Origin: Alphaproteobacteria bacterium
GTDB taxonomy: Bacteria > Pseudomonadota > Alphaproteobacteria > Caulobacterales > Aquidulcibacteraceae
Direction of reading: 5' to 3'
Assembly: GCA_016124255.1 (NCBI GenBank)
Contig: WGOB01000014.1
Coordinates: 34,692 to 98,691, forward strand
Length of the DNA stretch: 64,000 bases
The translations under genes and the position numbers were made by a program. The notes beneath the pieces are model-generated. The model was given only the letters and a program-made list of their open reading frames with translations. It was not told the origin of the DNA and made no database searches. This document shows, in pieces, positions 7,452-16,767 of the stretch (the first letter of the stretch is position 1; each line of letters opens with the position of its first letter).

Positions 7452-8413
7452 CCTTCCGTTTCGCGCGCCGCGGCGATCGCGCGCACGCGCCGGACGGCTT
7501 GCGCAGCGATATCCGGGCGCAACCATTGCGGCATGTGGCCGACGCCGGGCAGGCAGATGAGTTCGGCGCTTTGCAGATCGGCGGCGAGATTGCGCGCGTG
7601 GATCTTCGGGCTGACGACGCGGTCCTTGTCCGCGGTGATGATCACCGTCGGCGACATGATCTCGGGATAGAGCGGGGCCTGGCGCGGATACTCGCGCTTG
7701 GTCGCGACCACGTCGCACGCGCTGGCGCGGAACGCGCGTGGACGGAACGCGAGCGGCACCGCCGCTTGGCGTGCATAGTCCGGCGGCGGCTCGGCGGGCG
7801 CGAAGGTGTTGGCGATGGCGCCCTTCGCGGCGCCCGGCGCCAACAGCGGCACAAGCGTGCGGCAGAACAACGGGCCGACAAGCGGGCGCGCGGCGGTCTC
7901 CGCCCACCAGGCGTTCCCGCCGGGATAGGGATGGCTCGCGGGCGCCGTCAGAACGAGCCCGGTGACGAGGTCTGGCCGCAGGATGGCGATCCGCAAGCAC
8001 ACGCCGCAGCCGAGCGAATGCCCCACGAGCACTGCAGGGGCGGCGTTCTCGACTTCCAGGAGCCGGATGAAGGCCTCAGCCTGCACCGCGATCTTCTCCG
8101 CGTGCGGCAGGCGGGGGCTGTAGCCATAGCCGGGGCGATCAGCGAGCAGCAGGCGGTGGTCGTCCTCCAGCGCTGCAGCGAGCGCCAGGAACTCACGCGC
8201 GTTGGCGCTTGCGCCGTGGAGCAAAAGCACAGGCGGCGCATCGCCTGGTCCGCGATCGATGACATGGAGGGGGGTGCGCTGGCCCTGGAGCGCCACCATC
8301 CTGCCAAGCGGCGGAAACGCCGCCTCCACCTTGCGGGCATAGACGTTCGCGTTCTGCATCATCGCGATGATGATCGCCGCCAGCGCCGCCGCGGCGACGA
8401 GAAGCCAGATCAC
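7448..8413 (-). CDS. Alpha/beta hydrolase, membrane-anchored
   Basis: A 321-residue alpha/beta-fold hydrolase. Residues 1-20 (MIWLLVAAAALAAIIIAMM) form an N-terminal membrane anchor. The oxyanion segment LLLHGASANAREF, the nucleophile elbow GHSLGCG with the catalytic Ser, and a late PGVGHMPQW with the catalytic His are all visible; the acid is probably in the VIITADKDRVV segment. Substrate is unknown; the sequence resembles haloalkane dehalogenase/epoxide hydrolase-like esterases. It starts within the last 4 bases of the upstream TPR gene (ATGA), so the two are translationally coupled. Confidence 0.87.
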   Translation of the reverse strand: MIWLLVAAAALAAIIIAMMQNANVYARKVEAAFPPLGRMVALQGQRTPLHVIDRGPGDAPPVLLLHGASANAREFLALAAALEDDHRLLLADRPGYGYSPRLPHAEKIAVQAEAFIRLLEVENAAPAVLVGHSLGCGVCLRIAILRPDLVTGLVLTAPASHPYPGGNAWWAETAARPLVGPLFCRTLVPLLAPGAAKGAIANTFAPAEPPPDYARQAAVPLAFRPRAFRASACDVVATKREYPRQAPLYPEIMSPTVIITADKDRVVSPKIHARNLAADLQSAELICLPGVGHMPQWLRPDIAAQAVRRVRAIAAARETEG

Positions 8414-8961
8414 GCCTCGGCGCCGTCGATCAACGGCTCGAGCCGGCGCACGCCGCGGCGCGCCTCCTCGAAATACGGATGAACCTCAAGCGCGGCCCGG
8501 TACGCGCGCAGCGCAGAGCGGGTGCGGCCGAGATCCTCATAGATCAGCCCAAGCCCCGTGAGGGCGCCGAAATGGCGCGGCTCACGCTTCAGCGTCTCGT
8601 TGATCGCGGAAATCGCCCCGGCAAAATCCTGCTGGTCGTAAGCCAGGACGGCGCGGCGGTTCCAGGGCTCGGCGAAGTGGGGCGCCAGGTCGCTCGCCTC
8701 CGAGAGAAACTCGACCGCGAGGCCGGCCTCGCCAGCGCTCTCAGCCTGCGCGGCGCGCTCCAGCAGGACGTCGACCGTTGCGGAGCCGGAATCCCGCCAA
8801 CGGGCCCAGATGCGCTCCTCAACCGCGCGCGCTTCGTCGGCGTCGGGGGCGGCGGCGAGCTCGGCAAACAGGCGATCAAGTTGCGGGTCGCGCGGCGCGT
8901 TCGCTGCGCCGCTGCAGGCGACAAGCAGAAACAGGGAGAGAATCGCTGCGAGAACGCGCAT
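8410..8961 (-). CDS. TPR-repeat lipoprotein
   Basis: A 183-residue protein with a lipoprotein signal peptide ending in the lipobox LLVAC (Cys16). The remainder is helical with tetratricopeptide repeats: AVLAYDQQDFAGAISAINETLKREP and GLGLIYEDLGRTRSALRAYRAALEVHP are consecutive TPR units. TPRs mediate protein-protein contact, and the protein is probably at the periplasmic side of a membrane. It is the first gene of a two-gene unit with the alpha/beta hydrolase, overlapping it by 4 bases. Confidence 0.85.
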   Translation of the reverse strand: MRVLAAILSLFLLVACSGAANAPRDPQLDRLFAELAAAPDADEARAVEERIWARWRDSGSATVDVLLERAAQAESAGEAGLAVEFLSEASDLAPHFAEPWNRRAVLAYDQQDFAGAISAINETLKREPRHFGALTGLGLIYEDLGRTRSALRAYRAALEVHPYFEEARRGVRRLEPLIDGAEA

Positions 8962-9048
8962 CGGAGCGGGACGAATAAACGAATTCGCGCGGTCGCGCGA
9001 GGCGACGATGCAGGATTCAGCGTGAAAATTTGGGCGGGATCGTTGCGC

Positions 9049-9174
9049 TCAGCCCTGCTTGGCCTTGTAGCGCGGATCAACCTTGTTGATCACGTACACG
9101 CGGCCCTTTCGGCGCACCACGCGGCAGGCGCGGTGGCGCGCCTTGAGCGACTTCAGGGAGCTTTTGACTTTCAT
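9049..9174 (-). CDS. rpmJ: Ribosomal protein L36 (bL36)
   Basis: A 41-residue protein beginning [20 protein letters not shown] and ending [14 protein letters not shown]. This is the zinc-ribbon-free alphaproteobacterial form of bL36, in which most of the usual zinc-binding Cys residues are absent. It belongs to the large ribosomal subunit. It is a single isolated gene, as is common in this class, and too short to be noticed by length alone. Confidence 0.95.
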   Translation of the reverse strand: MKVKSSLKSLKARHRACRVVRRKGRVYVINKVDPRYKAKQG

Positions 9175-9354
9175 GGCGCGGGCCGCAGGTCCGAAATTTG
9201 GAAGCGGGGGAAATAAAGGCGCGGCGGCGGGAAGTCAAACCCCGCGATTGATCATGCGATTGATTCAGGGCGCAACGGCGACCATAACGCGCGCGCCCGA
9301 CCGGTTGAGGCGCCGGCTCGGGGTGGGCGGGTCATCCGCTCGCCGGGGATATAT

Positions 9355-10554
9355 TTGAGCGCCAATCCAGCCGCCGCCCGTCCCGCCCGCGCGCTCGCGT
9401 TCGCGACGCTCGCCGCCGGCGCCGTATTGGGACTCGGGGGGACAGACCTCGTTCTGCCCGCGGTCCCGAGCCTTCCGTCGGCGCTCGGCGGCACCCCCGG
9501 CCAGGCGCAGCTGGTGCTCGCGGCCTACGTCGCCGGTTCCGGGGCGGGGTTATTGCTGTTCGGCGAACTCGGCGCGCGGTTCGACCAGCGGCTGCTCCTG
9601 ATCGGCTCGCTTCTCGGCTTCAGCGCCTTATCGACTGCGGCCGCCTATGCGCCGGATCTGGAGGCGCTGATCGCGCTGCGCGCCGGGCAGGGCGCGGCGG
9701 GGGCAGCGGCCGCCGTCTTCGCGCCGGGCATGCTGCGCGCGAGCTTCGATGCGCCCGGGGCCGTGAAGGCCATCGGCCTTCTCGGCAGCATCGAATCCCT
9801 GACGCCAGCGCTGGCGCCGATCGCTGGCGTCTGGCTGCTCGCCATCGGCGGATGGCGGGCGTCGTTTGCCGTGCTTGCGATCGGCGCGGCGCTATTGGCC
9901 GCGGCCGTCTTCGCGCTGCGCGGGCGTCTTCCGCGGATCGAGACCCGGGTTTTGGGCGGAGGCTATGGCCGCCTCCTGATCTCCCCGGTGTATCTCCGAT
10001 ATGCGCTGAGCCAGGCGTTCACACTCGGCGGCCTATTAACCTTCGTCTTCGGCGCGCCGGCGGTGATGACCGGCCCGCTCGGCCTCACGCTCACGGACTT
10101 CATCGTGATGCAGGTCTCGGGGATCATGTTTTTCATCCTCGGCGCTAATCTCGCCGGCGCGATGGCGTCACGCTTTGGTGCGGAGCGGATGATCTTTGTG
10201 GGCAGTGCGGTTTCGGCAGCCGGGGCCGTGGCGCTCCTGGCTTACGGCGTGGCTGGCGGCGGCGGCGTGCTGGCGATCACCATCCTCTGGGTCCCGGTCA
10301 ATCTCGGGCTCGGCTTGCGCGGACCGCCGGGGTTCTTCCGCGCGGTTCAGGCGGCGCGCGGCGACGACGCGCGCGGCGTGGCGCTGGTGATCCTGGCGAT
10401 CCTGCTGACGACAGCGGCGGGAACCGCGGCGGCTGCGCCGTTCATCACGCTCGGGCTGGCGCCGCTGGCGGGGATTGCTGCGATGATCTCCTGCGCCAGC
10501 GTGCTTGTCCTCATGGCGCTGCCTCGCCTCCCGCGCGAGGCTGCCGGCCCCTGA
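9355..10554 (+). CDS. MFS transporter, Bcr/CflA (DHA1) drug-efflux type
   Basis: A 399-residue, twelve-helix major facilitator. The N-half shows the DHA1 pattern: LVLPAVPSLPSALGG in helix 1, VLAAYVAGSGAGLLLFGELGARF with the loop 2-3 motif, and LIALRAGQGAAGAAAAVFAPG in helix 4. Helix 5 has the drug-antiporter-like ESLTPALAPIAGVWLL. The start codon is TTG at 9355, supported by a GGGGA ribosome binding site about 8 bases upstream. Substrate cannot be assigned; chloramphenicol/florfenicol-type exporters belong to the same family. Confidence 0.85.
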   Translation: MSANPAAARPARALAFATLAAGAVLGLGGTDLVLPAVPSLPSALGGTPGQAQLVLAAYVAGSGAGLLLFGELGARFDQRLLLIGSLLGFSALSTAAAYAPDLEALIALRAGQGAAGAAAAVFAPGMLRASFDAPGAVKAIGLLGSIESLTPALAPIAGVWLLAIGGWRASFAVLAIGAALLAAAVFALRGRLPRIETRVLGGGYGRLLISPVYLRYALSQAFTLGGLLTFVFGAPAVMTGPLGLTLTDFIVMQVSGIMFFILGANLAGAMASRFGAERMIFVGSAVSAAGAVALLAYGVAGGGGVLAITILWVPVNLGLGLRGPPGFFRAVQAARGDDARGVALVILAILLTTAAGTAAAAPFITLGLAPLAGIAAMISCASVLVLMALPRLPREAAGP

Positions 10555-10639
10555 AACGCCTCAAAGGCGCGGCAGCACCCGTTTTGCATGCCAAGCGTTC
10601 TTTCGGGACAGGGCGCGGCGGGGCGGAGACGAGGACGCG

Positions 10640-12199
10640 ATGGGGTCGACCAACGTTCGGGCGCGAGCGCCCTTTTCTTTTGTCCGCGGCGCGGCGCTTG
10701 CGGCGGCGATCCTTGCCGCAGGGGCGGGGGCGGCGTGCGCACAGCCGCCGCCGCCGGTGCAGTCGATCCCGCCGATCGATTTCGCCACCTCCGGGGACGC
10801 CGGCTTCGACGCATGGCGCAGCGGCTTTGCCCTTCGCGCGCTGGCGGACGGCCGCTCGCGTGAGACGGTGACGAGGCTACTCAGCGGCTTGCGGCCCGAA
10901 CAGCGGATCATCGACCTCGATCGCTGCCAGCCTGAATTCACGTCCGCGGTTTGGGATTATATCGATCGCGCCGTCTCCACGACGCGGATCGTGACAGGGC
11001 GGTCGTTGCGGCGCGACAACGCCGCGCTCTTAGACGCGGTCGAGGCGCGCTTCGGCGTCGACGCCGACATCATCGCCGGCATCTGGGCGATGGAGACGAA
11101 CTTCGGAACCTATCCGCTCGAGTACAATGCGCCCGCGGCGCTGGCGACGCTCGCATTCGAGGGCCGCCGGCGCGCGCAATTCGAAACCTATCTGCTCGCG
11201 TTGATCGAAATGGTCGATCGCGGCTACGCCGGCGACGCCGAATTGCGTTCGTCCTGGGCCGGCGCGCTGGGCCAGCCGCAATTCATGCCCGACGTCTATC
11301 TTTCGCTCGCCGCCGATTGGGACGGCGATGGACGGCGCGACATCTGGGGCAATCGCGGCGACGTGCTCGCCTCGATCGGCAATTATCTCGCGCAGCGCGG
11401 CTGGCGCCGCGGCGAGCCGATCTTCGAAGAAGTGTCGGCGCCGCCGGGTTTCGACTACGCCACTGCGGACGCGGTGATGCGCGACGTGCAAGCGTGGGCG
11501 GCGATGGGGATACGCCCGATGAACGGCGGCGCGTTCTCGCAGGACCGCATGCTGCAGCAGGCCCAGCTCTTCCTGCCCGCCGGCGCGCAGGGACCGAAGC
11601 TTTTGCTCTATCCGAATTTCCAGGTCATCAAGCGGTACAACAATTCAGATCGCTATGCGCTCTCGGTGGCGATGCTCGCACGCGCATTCGAAGGCGGGCC
11701 GGCGTCGCTGGCGGCCGAATGGCCGCGACGGCTGGGGCATCTCAATCGCGACGAGATCATCGAGTTGCAGACATTGCTCAACGCGCAGGGTTTCAACGCC
11801 GGCTCGATCGACGGGCAGTTCGGCACGCAGACGCGCACCGCCGTGCGCTCTTTCCAAAGCGCGCGGGGCCTCCCGGCGGACGGCTATCCGACGAACGCGC
11901 TGTTGCAGTCTTTGCGCAGCGGCGGCGCGCCCGCCTCTGTTGCGGCGCCGGCTTCCGCAACTGCGCCGGAGCCTGAAAGCTACGGCCCGCCGAGCGGGCG
12001 TGCGTTGCGCGTCGCTGAAGTGCGGGAATTGCAGCGGCTGCTGCAGCGCCTGGGCTATGAGCCCGGCCGCGCGGATGGGTCTGTGGGGCCGCGTACGCGC
12101 GAGGCGATCGCCGCGTTCGAGCGCAGCGTCGGCCGACGCGTCACGGGCGCCGCCACCGCGCCGGTCTTGACCGCCGCGCGCCGCGCAGCACGCCGCTAA
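10640..12199 (+). CDS. Lytic murein transglycosylase (MltB-like) with two peptidoglycan-binding domains
   Basis: A 519-residue periplasmic enzyme that cleaves the MurNAc-GlcNAc bond to give anhydro-muropeptides. A signal peptide ends at ACAQ (about residue 34). The SLT_2 catalytic domain spans about 50-350 with the catalytic Glu152 in GIWAMETNFG, followed by SWAGALGQPQFMP and DWDGDGRRDIWGN, typical of the MltB family. Two PG_binding_1 domains follow at about 365-425 (LQTLLNAQGF, VRSFQSARGL) and 457-515 (LQRLLQRLGY, IAAFERSVGR). ATG 10640 is chosen because the signal peptide begins shortly after it. It converges on the DUF1223 gene with a 3-base gap. Confidence 0.93.
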   Translation: MGSTNVRARAPFSFVRGAALAAAILAAGAGAACAQPPPPVQSIPPIDFATSGDAGFDAWRSGFALRALADGRSRETVTRLLSGLRPEQRIIDLDRCQPEFTSAVWDYIDRAVSTTRIVTGRSLRRDNAALLDAVEARFGVDADIIAGIWAMETNFGTYPLEYNAPAALATLAFEGRRRAQFETYLLALIEMVDRGYAGDAELRSSWAGALGQPQFMPDVYLSLAADWDGDGRRDIWGNRGDVLASIGNYLAQRGWRRGEPIFEEVSAPPGFDYATADAVMRDVQAWAAMGIRPMNGGAFSQDRMLQQAQLFLPAGAQGPKLLLYPNFQVIKRYNNSDRYALSVAMLARAFEGGPASLAAEWPRRLGHLNRDEIIELQTLLNAQGFNAGSIDGQFGTQTRTAVRSFQSARGLPADGYPTNALLQSLRSGGAPASVAAPASATAPEPESYGPPSGRALRVAEVRELQRLLQRLGYEPGRADGSVGPRTREAIAAFERSVGRRVTGAATAPVLTAARRAARR

Positions 12200-12202
12200 G
12201 CT

Positions 12203-12943
12203 TTAGAGTCTTGCGGCTGCGAGGATCGGGCCGGCGTCCGGCGCTTGAAGGATCAGCGCAGAGGAAAGAGTCGATTCGCTGGCGACGGGGATCGGCGCGG
12301 CGAGCGCGTCGCCGGTCCAGCGCCCGAGGATCGTCAGTTCACGCACGATGAAGCGATGCGGCAGGGTGCGGCCGGCGTTCTCGCCGCGCGCGATCGGGAC
12401 GTCGCGCGCGTTCGGATCGTAGCGGACGAGGAGAAGATCGGCGCCGCCGTCGGGCGCGGCGCCCGCGGGCACGAGCGCGCGGCCATCGGAGACGCTCAGA
12501 GCAGGCCCCTGAAGCGGCGCTGCATCCGCAATCGCGCGCGTCAATTCTGCGCTGTTCTGGCCGACGAGGTCGCGCGCGCCGTTGATCACGACCTGCGGCG
12601 TGAACGGCGCGCGGTGGCCGAGCGCGCGCGCGTAGGCGCGCTGCCGCTGCGTGTAGGCGGGCGTCGCGAACGTGTCGGGCCAGCCGAGATGATCCCAATA
12701 ATCGACCGAGAACGAGAGGGCGAGCACATCGGCGCGGCCAGCCAGCGCGTTGACGTTGGCGTTCGCCGGCGGGCAGGACGAGCATCCCTGGCTCTGGAAG
12801 AGTTCGACGACCACCAGGCCCGCCTGCGCGGGCGCGGGCGGCGTCTGGGCGTCCGCGGCGCGGCCGCGCGGGAAGAGCAGCGCCGCCGCCGCGACGATGA
12901 GCGCCAGTGTTGCAGCGAGCGCGATCAGCGAACTTGCTTTCAT
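12203..12943 (-). CDS. DUF1223-family secreted thioredoxin-like protein
   Basis: A 246-residue protein with an N-terminal signal/anchor segment (LIALAATLALIVAAAALLF). The DUF1223 core starts with VVVELFQSQGCSSCPPANAN, where CSSC is a thioredoxin-like CxxC placed as in redox proteins, and continues with FSVDYWDHLGWPDTFA and TPQVVINGARDLVGQ. The family is secreted and of unknown biochemical role; a thiol-disulfide function is inferred from the fold-like motif. The neighbouring genes on both sides encode envelope proteins. Confidence 0.87.
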   Translation of the reverse strand: MKASSLIALAATLALIVAAAALLFPRGRAADAQTPPAPAQAGLVVVELFQSQGCSSCPPANANVNALAGRADVLALSFSVDYWDHLGWPDTFATPAYTQRQRAYARALGHRAPFTPQVVINGARDLVGQNSAELTRAIADAAPLQGPALSVSDGRALVPAGAAPDGGADLLLVRYDPNARDVPIARGENAGRTLPHRFIVRELTILGRWTGDALAAPIPVASESTLSSALILQAPDAGPILAAARL

Positions 12944-12981
12944 CCTTCAGGCATACGCGGGGCGGCGCGCATCGTTACGCG

Positions 12982-14757
12982 TCATTGCGGCCCGTCGAGC
13001 GCCTCATAGGTCACCAGCGTGAAACGCGCTTGTTCGACCGCCCGCATCCGCTGCGCGGTGACGCCGTGCAGGCTTTCGTCCCAGGCGGTCCATCGGTCGA
13101 TGAACGCGCTTGCGGCGGCGCGGTCTCCGTTGCGCTGCAGCGCCAGGACCTCGCGCAGGAGCGAGTCCACAGCGTCGGGATAGCGCGCGTAATCGATCGC
13201 GAGGGCGCCGTCCTCGAACCGCAGGAGGCCGCGGTCCAAGAACCAGTTCCACTGGATCAGCTGCATCGTCTGGTAGGGTTGCGCGCGGCGCGGGCGGTTT
13301 TTCTGCAACACGCGCCGGACGCCCGACGCGTAGATCGAGCGCAGCTGCGCATCGGAGAAAAGCCCGCGCGCGTGCAGCATGCGCGCTGCGAACAGCGAGA
13401 CGAGATCGGCCTTCATCTCTTCGAGGAGGTCGGCGTTGTCCTCCAGCGCGACATCGAGATCGCGTCCGTCGGCGGTCTGGTCGACGCCAAGATAATGCCC
13501 GATCTCATGCCACAGCGTGCGGTAGAAGCCGCCGTCGAGCGTGAGATCGCCTTGGTGCGCGGCCGCGACCGCGGCGTTGAACTCGCGCTCGGTGTTGGCG
13601 AAGAGGGTGGGGCTGCGCAGGATGTTGCCGCGCATCAGGATCGTGCGTCCGTATTGGCGCGCAAGATAAGCTTCGTTCGGCAGGATGGTCGCGGTGTTGG
13701 TCCCGCGCGCCTGCCCGAAATCGGCGATGACATTGTAGACCGCCACGGGAATGGCGGAGCGCACCTCCTTGTGCGCGTCATAGGGGAGCGCGTTCTCGAT
13801 GTCCTGGATGCCGTCGATAGCGCGCGCCAGCTCGCGGGTTGCGTCTTCGTCGCGCTGGAGCAGCGAGAGCGAGAAGAACGCCTTCACCCCGAAGAGCGAG
13901 TCGTCATAGGTCTCATAGGCGCCGATCTGGGCGTTGAGCGCGCCGGTGAAGCGGCCCGTCACCCACGCCGCGTCGCCGCCTTCGTAATCGTCGGCAAGGA
14001 GGTCGCGGGCGCGCAGGCGGAGGTAGCGCGCGAACGCAGGGTCGCCAGCCTCGATGTGCGCCGCAGCCGCATTTAAATGTCCGTACACGGCCATGATATC
14101 ATCGGCGTAGGCGACCGCGTGCGGCACACTGATGTATTGCTCGGAAGATTGCAGGCGCGCCCGCAGGCCGGGATGCAGCGTTTCGAGCGCGGGATGACGA
14201 TCAAGCGCGGCGAGCGCGGCGGTGACCGCATCGCGCGTCGCGTTGCGCACCACGGCGCGCGTGCTGAGGATCTCGTCGCGGCGGCCGGGATTGGCGGCGA
14301 AGAACGCGTCGAACGCCTCCCGCGTCGCGCCATGCGGATAGACGTTCTTGCCCGCGGCCTCGGGCACGATCGTCAGGATCGGCCGGCGCTCGTTCTCAAG
14401 CGTCGTCGCGATCGGGCCGCTCATGACGCGGAACAGCGTGCGGAGATCGCCGCGGGCTTGCGGCGCGGAGAGATACGCCTGTGCCGCGCGCGCTTGGGGA
14501 TGGCGTTGTTCGAGATAGAGCGCGTGCATGATTTCGCCCGCGGCGAGAAGCTCGCGGACAGCCGCTTCTTCCCCAGCGGAGAGCGTTCCCGCTGGGCGCG
14601 GGAGATGCAGCGTCTGCGTCCGCTGAAGGATCGGCGCAGTCTCGGCTTCGGTCATGGCCGGCGCCATCGCGCTGCGTTCGGCGGGCGCGCCGGACTGGGC
14701 GAAGGCGTTGGAAGCGACAAGGGCGAGCGCGGCCAGCGCTGTCAGGATCGTTCGCAT
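12982..14757 (-). CDS. Secreted zinc metallopeptidase, M49 (dipeptidyl peptidase III)-like
   Basis: A 591-residue protein with a signal peptide (cleavage after NAFA, residue 20). LWHEIGHYLG at residues 416-425 gives the zinc motif His417-Glu418-x-x-His421, and the third ligand lies in EEMKADLVSLF about 29 residues on, the EExxAD pattern of family M49. Typical DPP III has a six-residue HExxGH motif; here it is the five-residue HExxH form known from some bacterial members. DPP III removes dipeptides from the N-terminus of short peptides. Export is unusual compared with the cytosolic animal and yeast enzymes. Family placement is from the two zinc motifs plus overall length. Confidence 0.75.
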   Translation of the reverse strand: MRTILTALAALALVASNAFAQSGAPAERSAMAPAMTEAETAPILQRTQTLHLPRPAGTLSAGEEAAVRELLAAGEIMHALYLEQRHPQARAAQAYLSAPQARGDLRTLFRVMSGPIATTLENERRPILTIVPEAAGKNVYPHGATREAFDAFFAANPGRRDEILSTRAVVRNATRDAVTAALAALDRHPALETLHPGLRARLQSSEQYISVPHAVAYADDIMAVYGHLNAAAAHIEAGDPAFARYLRLRARDLLADDYEGGDAAWVTGRFTGALNAQIGAYETYDDSLFGVKAFFSLSLLQRDEDATRELARAIDGIQDIENALPYDAHKEVRSAIPVAVYNVIADFGQARGTNTATILPNEAYLARQYGRTILMRGNILRSPTLFANTEREFNAAVAAAHQGDLTLDGGFYRTLWHEIGHYLGVDQTADGRDLDVALEDNADLLEEMKADLVSLFAARMLHARGLFSDAQLRSIYASGVRRVLQKNRPRRAQPYQTMQLIQWNWFLDRGLLRFEDGALAIDYARYPDAVDSLLREVLALQRNGDRAAASAFIDRWTAWDESLHGVTAQRMRAVEQARFTLVTYEALDGPQ

Positions 14758-14836
14758 GCCGATGGTTTAGCAAAGACGCCGGGCGATGACACGCGCTTCG
14801 CCCGCGAGGAGGGAGTTGGTTCGTCGGAAGGGCGCG

Positions 14837-16126
14837 TCAGCTCGTCGGATCGATCGTGTGCGGCGGCGCCGGCGCGGCCTCGATCGTCTTCAGCCGCCGT
14901 GAGCGGAGCACGAACACCGTCATCGCGATAGCGATGGCAAGCGAGATCGTCAGCGGCGCCAGCTCGTGAAGATAATCATACGCGACCCCGCCGGTGATCG
15001 GCGAGATCACGAAGCCCGCGCCATTGACAGCCACGACGAGCCCGGCGGCGGCGCCTTGTTCCTGCGGCGTGACCGCCATCGAACCGCCGCCGGCGAATCC
15101 CGGCCGGCCGAGCCCAAAGCCGATCCCCATGATGAATTGCGAGACGATAAGCCCGCCGAGATTCAGCGAAATCATCTGCAACACGATGCCGGCCGCGACC
15201 AAAGCGCCGCCGACGCTCATCAGCATCGACGAGCGCCAATTGAGACGCGGGATCAGCGCCATCTGCGTGGCCAGCAGTGCGAGCGCGCCGATCATGAAGC
15301 CCGCGCTCGCCTGTTCGGCCGCTGCGCGTCCGCTCACGCCGAGACGGTCCATCAGATAGAGCGTGTAGGTCTGCTGGATGGTCCCTGTCAGGATCGAGAT
15401 TGCGAAGCCATAGATCAGAAACGGCGCCAGCCTGTCGTCGGTCGCCAGGCGCCAGGAATCGATCCATCGCGCGCGTTCGCGCGGCGCCGGCGGCTTGGTC
15501 GGCTCCGGCAGGTAGCGCCATGTCAGCCACGCCGAAGCGCTCGCGAGCACGAAGGTGAAGATGAGCGGGAAGACGAGCCCGAAGCGTCCTGCGAGCACGG
15601 CGCAGATGGCTGGCCCCACGGTTGCGCCGAGCGCGAAGGCGGCTGTGAGCGCCGCGATCCGTTCGGTGCGCTGTGAGGGCGTCGAGCGGTCGGCGACGTA
15701 GGCTTGCGCGGCGGGACTGGTGGCGGACCCCACCGCGCCAAAGATCGCGCGCGAGAGAATGAGCGCGACGAAGAGTGCGGCGCCCGTCAACCAGCCGGCG
15801 CGCCCAATCATCACCACCAGCGCAAACATCGCCATCGACAGCGCATAGGCTGCGAGCCCCAGCGCGATGATCGGCTTGCGCCCGACCTCGTCGCTGCGGC
15901 GGCCCCAGAACGGGCTCGCGAACACCCAGAACAGCGCCGACAGCGAGAAGATCCAGCCGAGGCTCGCATCGCGCAGCCCAAGCTCGCGCGCCAGCGGCGG
16001 CAGAAGTGGCTGCAGCATTGAGTTGCCCGCGCCGATCACCAGAAGCGCGGCGTAGAGCAGCCGGTAGGTCTGCCCGGCCTCGGGCGCAGGGGCCGGGCTT
16101 GGCGGTGTCGATGCAGGAGCGGCCAT
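14837..16126 (-). CDS. MFS transporter, tetracycline-efflux-like
   Basis: A 429-residue twelve-helix major facilitator. Motif A is clear in FWGRRSDEVGRKPIIALGL between helices 2 and 3, and helix 5 shows ALGATVGPAICAVLAGRFG, the motif C (GP) of drug:proton antiporters. The overall pattern resembles TetA/DHA1 transporters. There is a Pro/Ala-rich N-terminus of about 20 residues. Substrate is unknown. It is separated by about 79 bases from the M49-like peptidase gene downstream on the same strand. Confidence 0.86.
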   Translation of the reverse strand: MAAPASTPPSPAPAPEAGQTYRLLYAALLVIGAGNSMLQPLLPPLARELGLRDASLGWIFSLSALFWVFASPFWGRRSDEVGRKPIIALGLAAYALSMAMFALVVMIGRAGWLTGAALFVALILSRAIFGAVGSATSPAAQAYVADRSTPSQRTERIAALTAAFALGATVGPAICAVLAGRFGLVFPLIFTFVLASASAWLTWRYLPEPTKPPAPRERARWIDSWRLATDDRLAPFLIYGFAISILTGTIQQTYTLYLMDRLGVSGRAAAEQASAGFMIGALALLATQMALIPRLNWRSSMLMSVGGALVAAGIVLQMISLNLGGLIVSQFIMGIGFGLGRPGFAGGGSMAVTPQEQGAAAGLVVAVNGAGFVISPITGGVAYDYLHELAPLTISLAIAIAMTVFVLRSRRLKTIEAAPAPPHTIDPTS

Positions 16127-16218
16127 GAGAAAGCGGCCCTCCCGCGTAGTGCAGGTCGCGGTCCAGGGGAAGCCGGCGAAAACGCAGAGCGCGTCCGCGC
16201 TGGCTTAGATCTTGTGCG

Positions 16219-16767
16219 TCAGGCTGGTTGCAGAGCGGTCGGACGATCGAGGGGCCAGCGTTCGATCCGGCAGCGCGCCGGCGTCATCAGCGCCGTCAGC
16301 GGGCTCATCATCAGCACCATACGGCCGGAGAAGGCGGGCTTGCCGGTCTCGGCCAGCGCCTTGAGGTTTCCCGTGATGAACGCGCCGCCCTGGGCCATCG
16401 CCTTTTCGGTCTGCGTACCGGCGGGCACGTTTTCGGTGATGAGGGAGAATTCGACGCCATCGGGCGTCTCCTTGAGTTCATAGCGCACTACGCAGGGGGC
16501 GTCGTTGAACTGGGTGAATTTGAACGTGTGCGCGTACCGATGCGGCGGCGCGAACTCCAGCACCTCGCCGACCACCGCCGCGAACTTGCGGTCGCGCGAG
16601 ACCATGCGCATGCGGCCTCCGGCGCGAAGCGGGCCGCCATTGGTTTCACACACGGCGCCGAAGAAGAACGGCAGCACCTCGTCCGTCTTCACCAGCGTGG
16701 ACCAGACGGTCTCGATCGGCGCCTTGATCAATACTTTGTAGACGGCTTTGTCGGCGGGCTCTGTCAT
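16219..16767 (-). CDS. SRPBCC (AHSA1/START-like) protein
   Basis: A 182-residue protein of the activator-of-Hsp90-ATPase-1-like superfamily. It begins with the usual VYKVLIKAPIETVWSTLVKTDEVLPFFFG, a helix-grip cavity protein that binds hydrophobic ligands. The C-terminal segment ALAETGKPAFSGRMVLMM extends the domain. Its start overlaps the ArsR gene by 4 bases (ATGA), making a two-gene regulator/effector unit; this pairing is common in bacteria, where the ligand is usually unknown. Confidence 0.85.
   Translation of the reverse strand: MTEPADKAVYKVLIKAPIETVWSTLVKTDEVLPFFFGAVCETNGGPLRAGGRMRMVSRDRKFAAVVGEVLEFAPPHRYAHTFKFTQFNDAPCVVRYELKETPDGVEFSLITENVPAGTQTEKAMAQGGAFITGNLKALAETGKPAFSGRMVLMMSPLTALMTPARCRIERWPLDRPTALQPA

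Noticed and set aside
9238..9266. Tandem GCGATTGAT repeat upstream of the MFS gene
   Set aside because: Only two short copies; no gene or regulator association to support a function.
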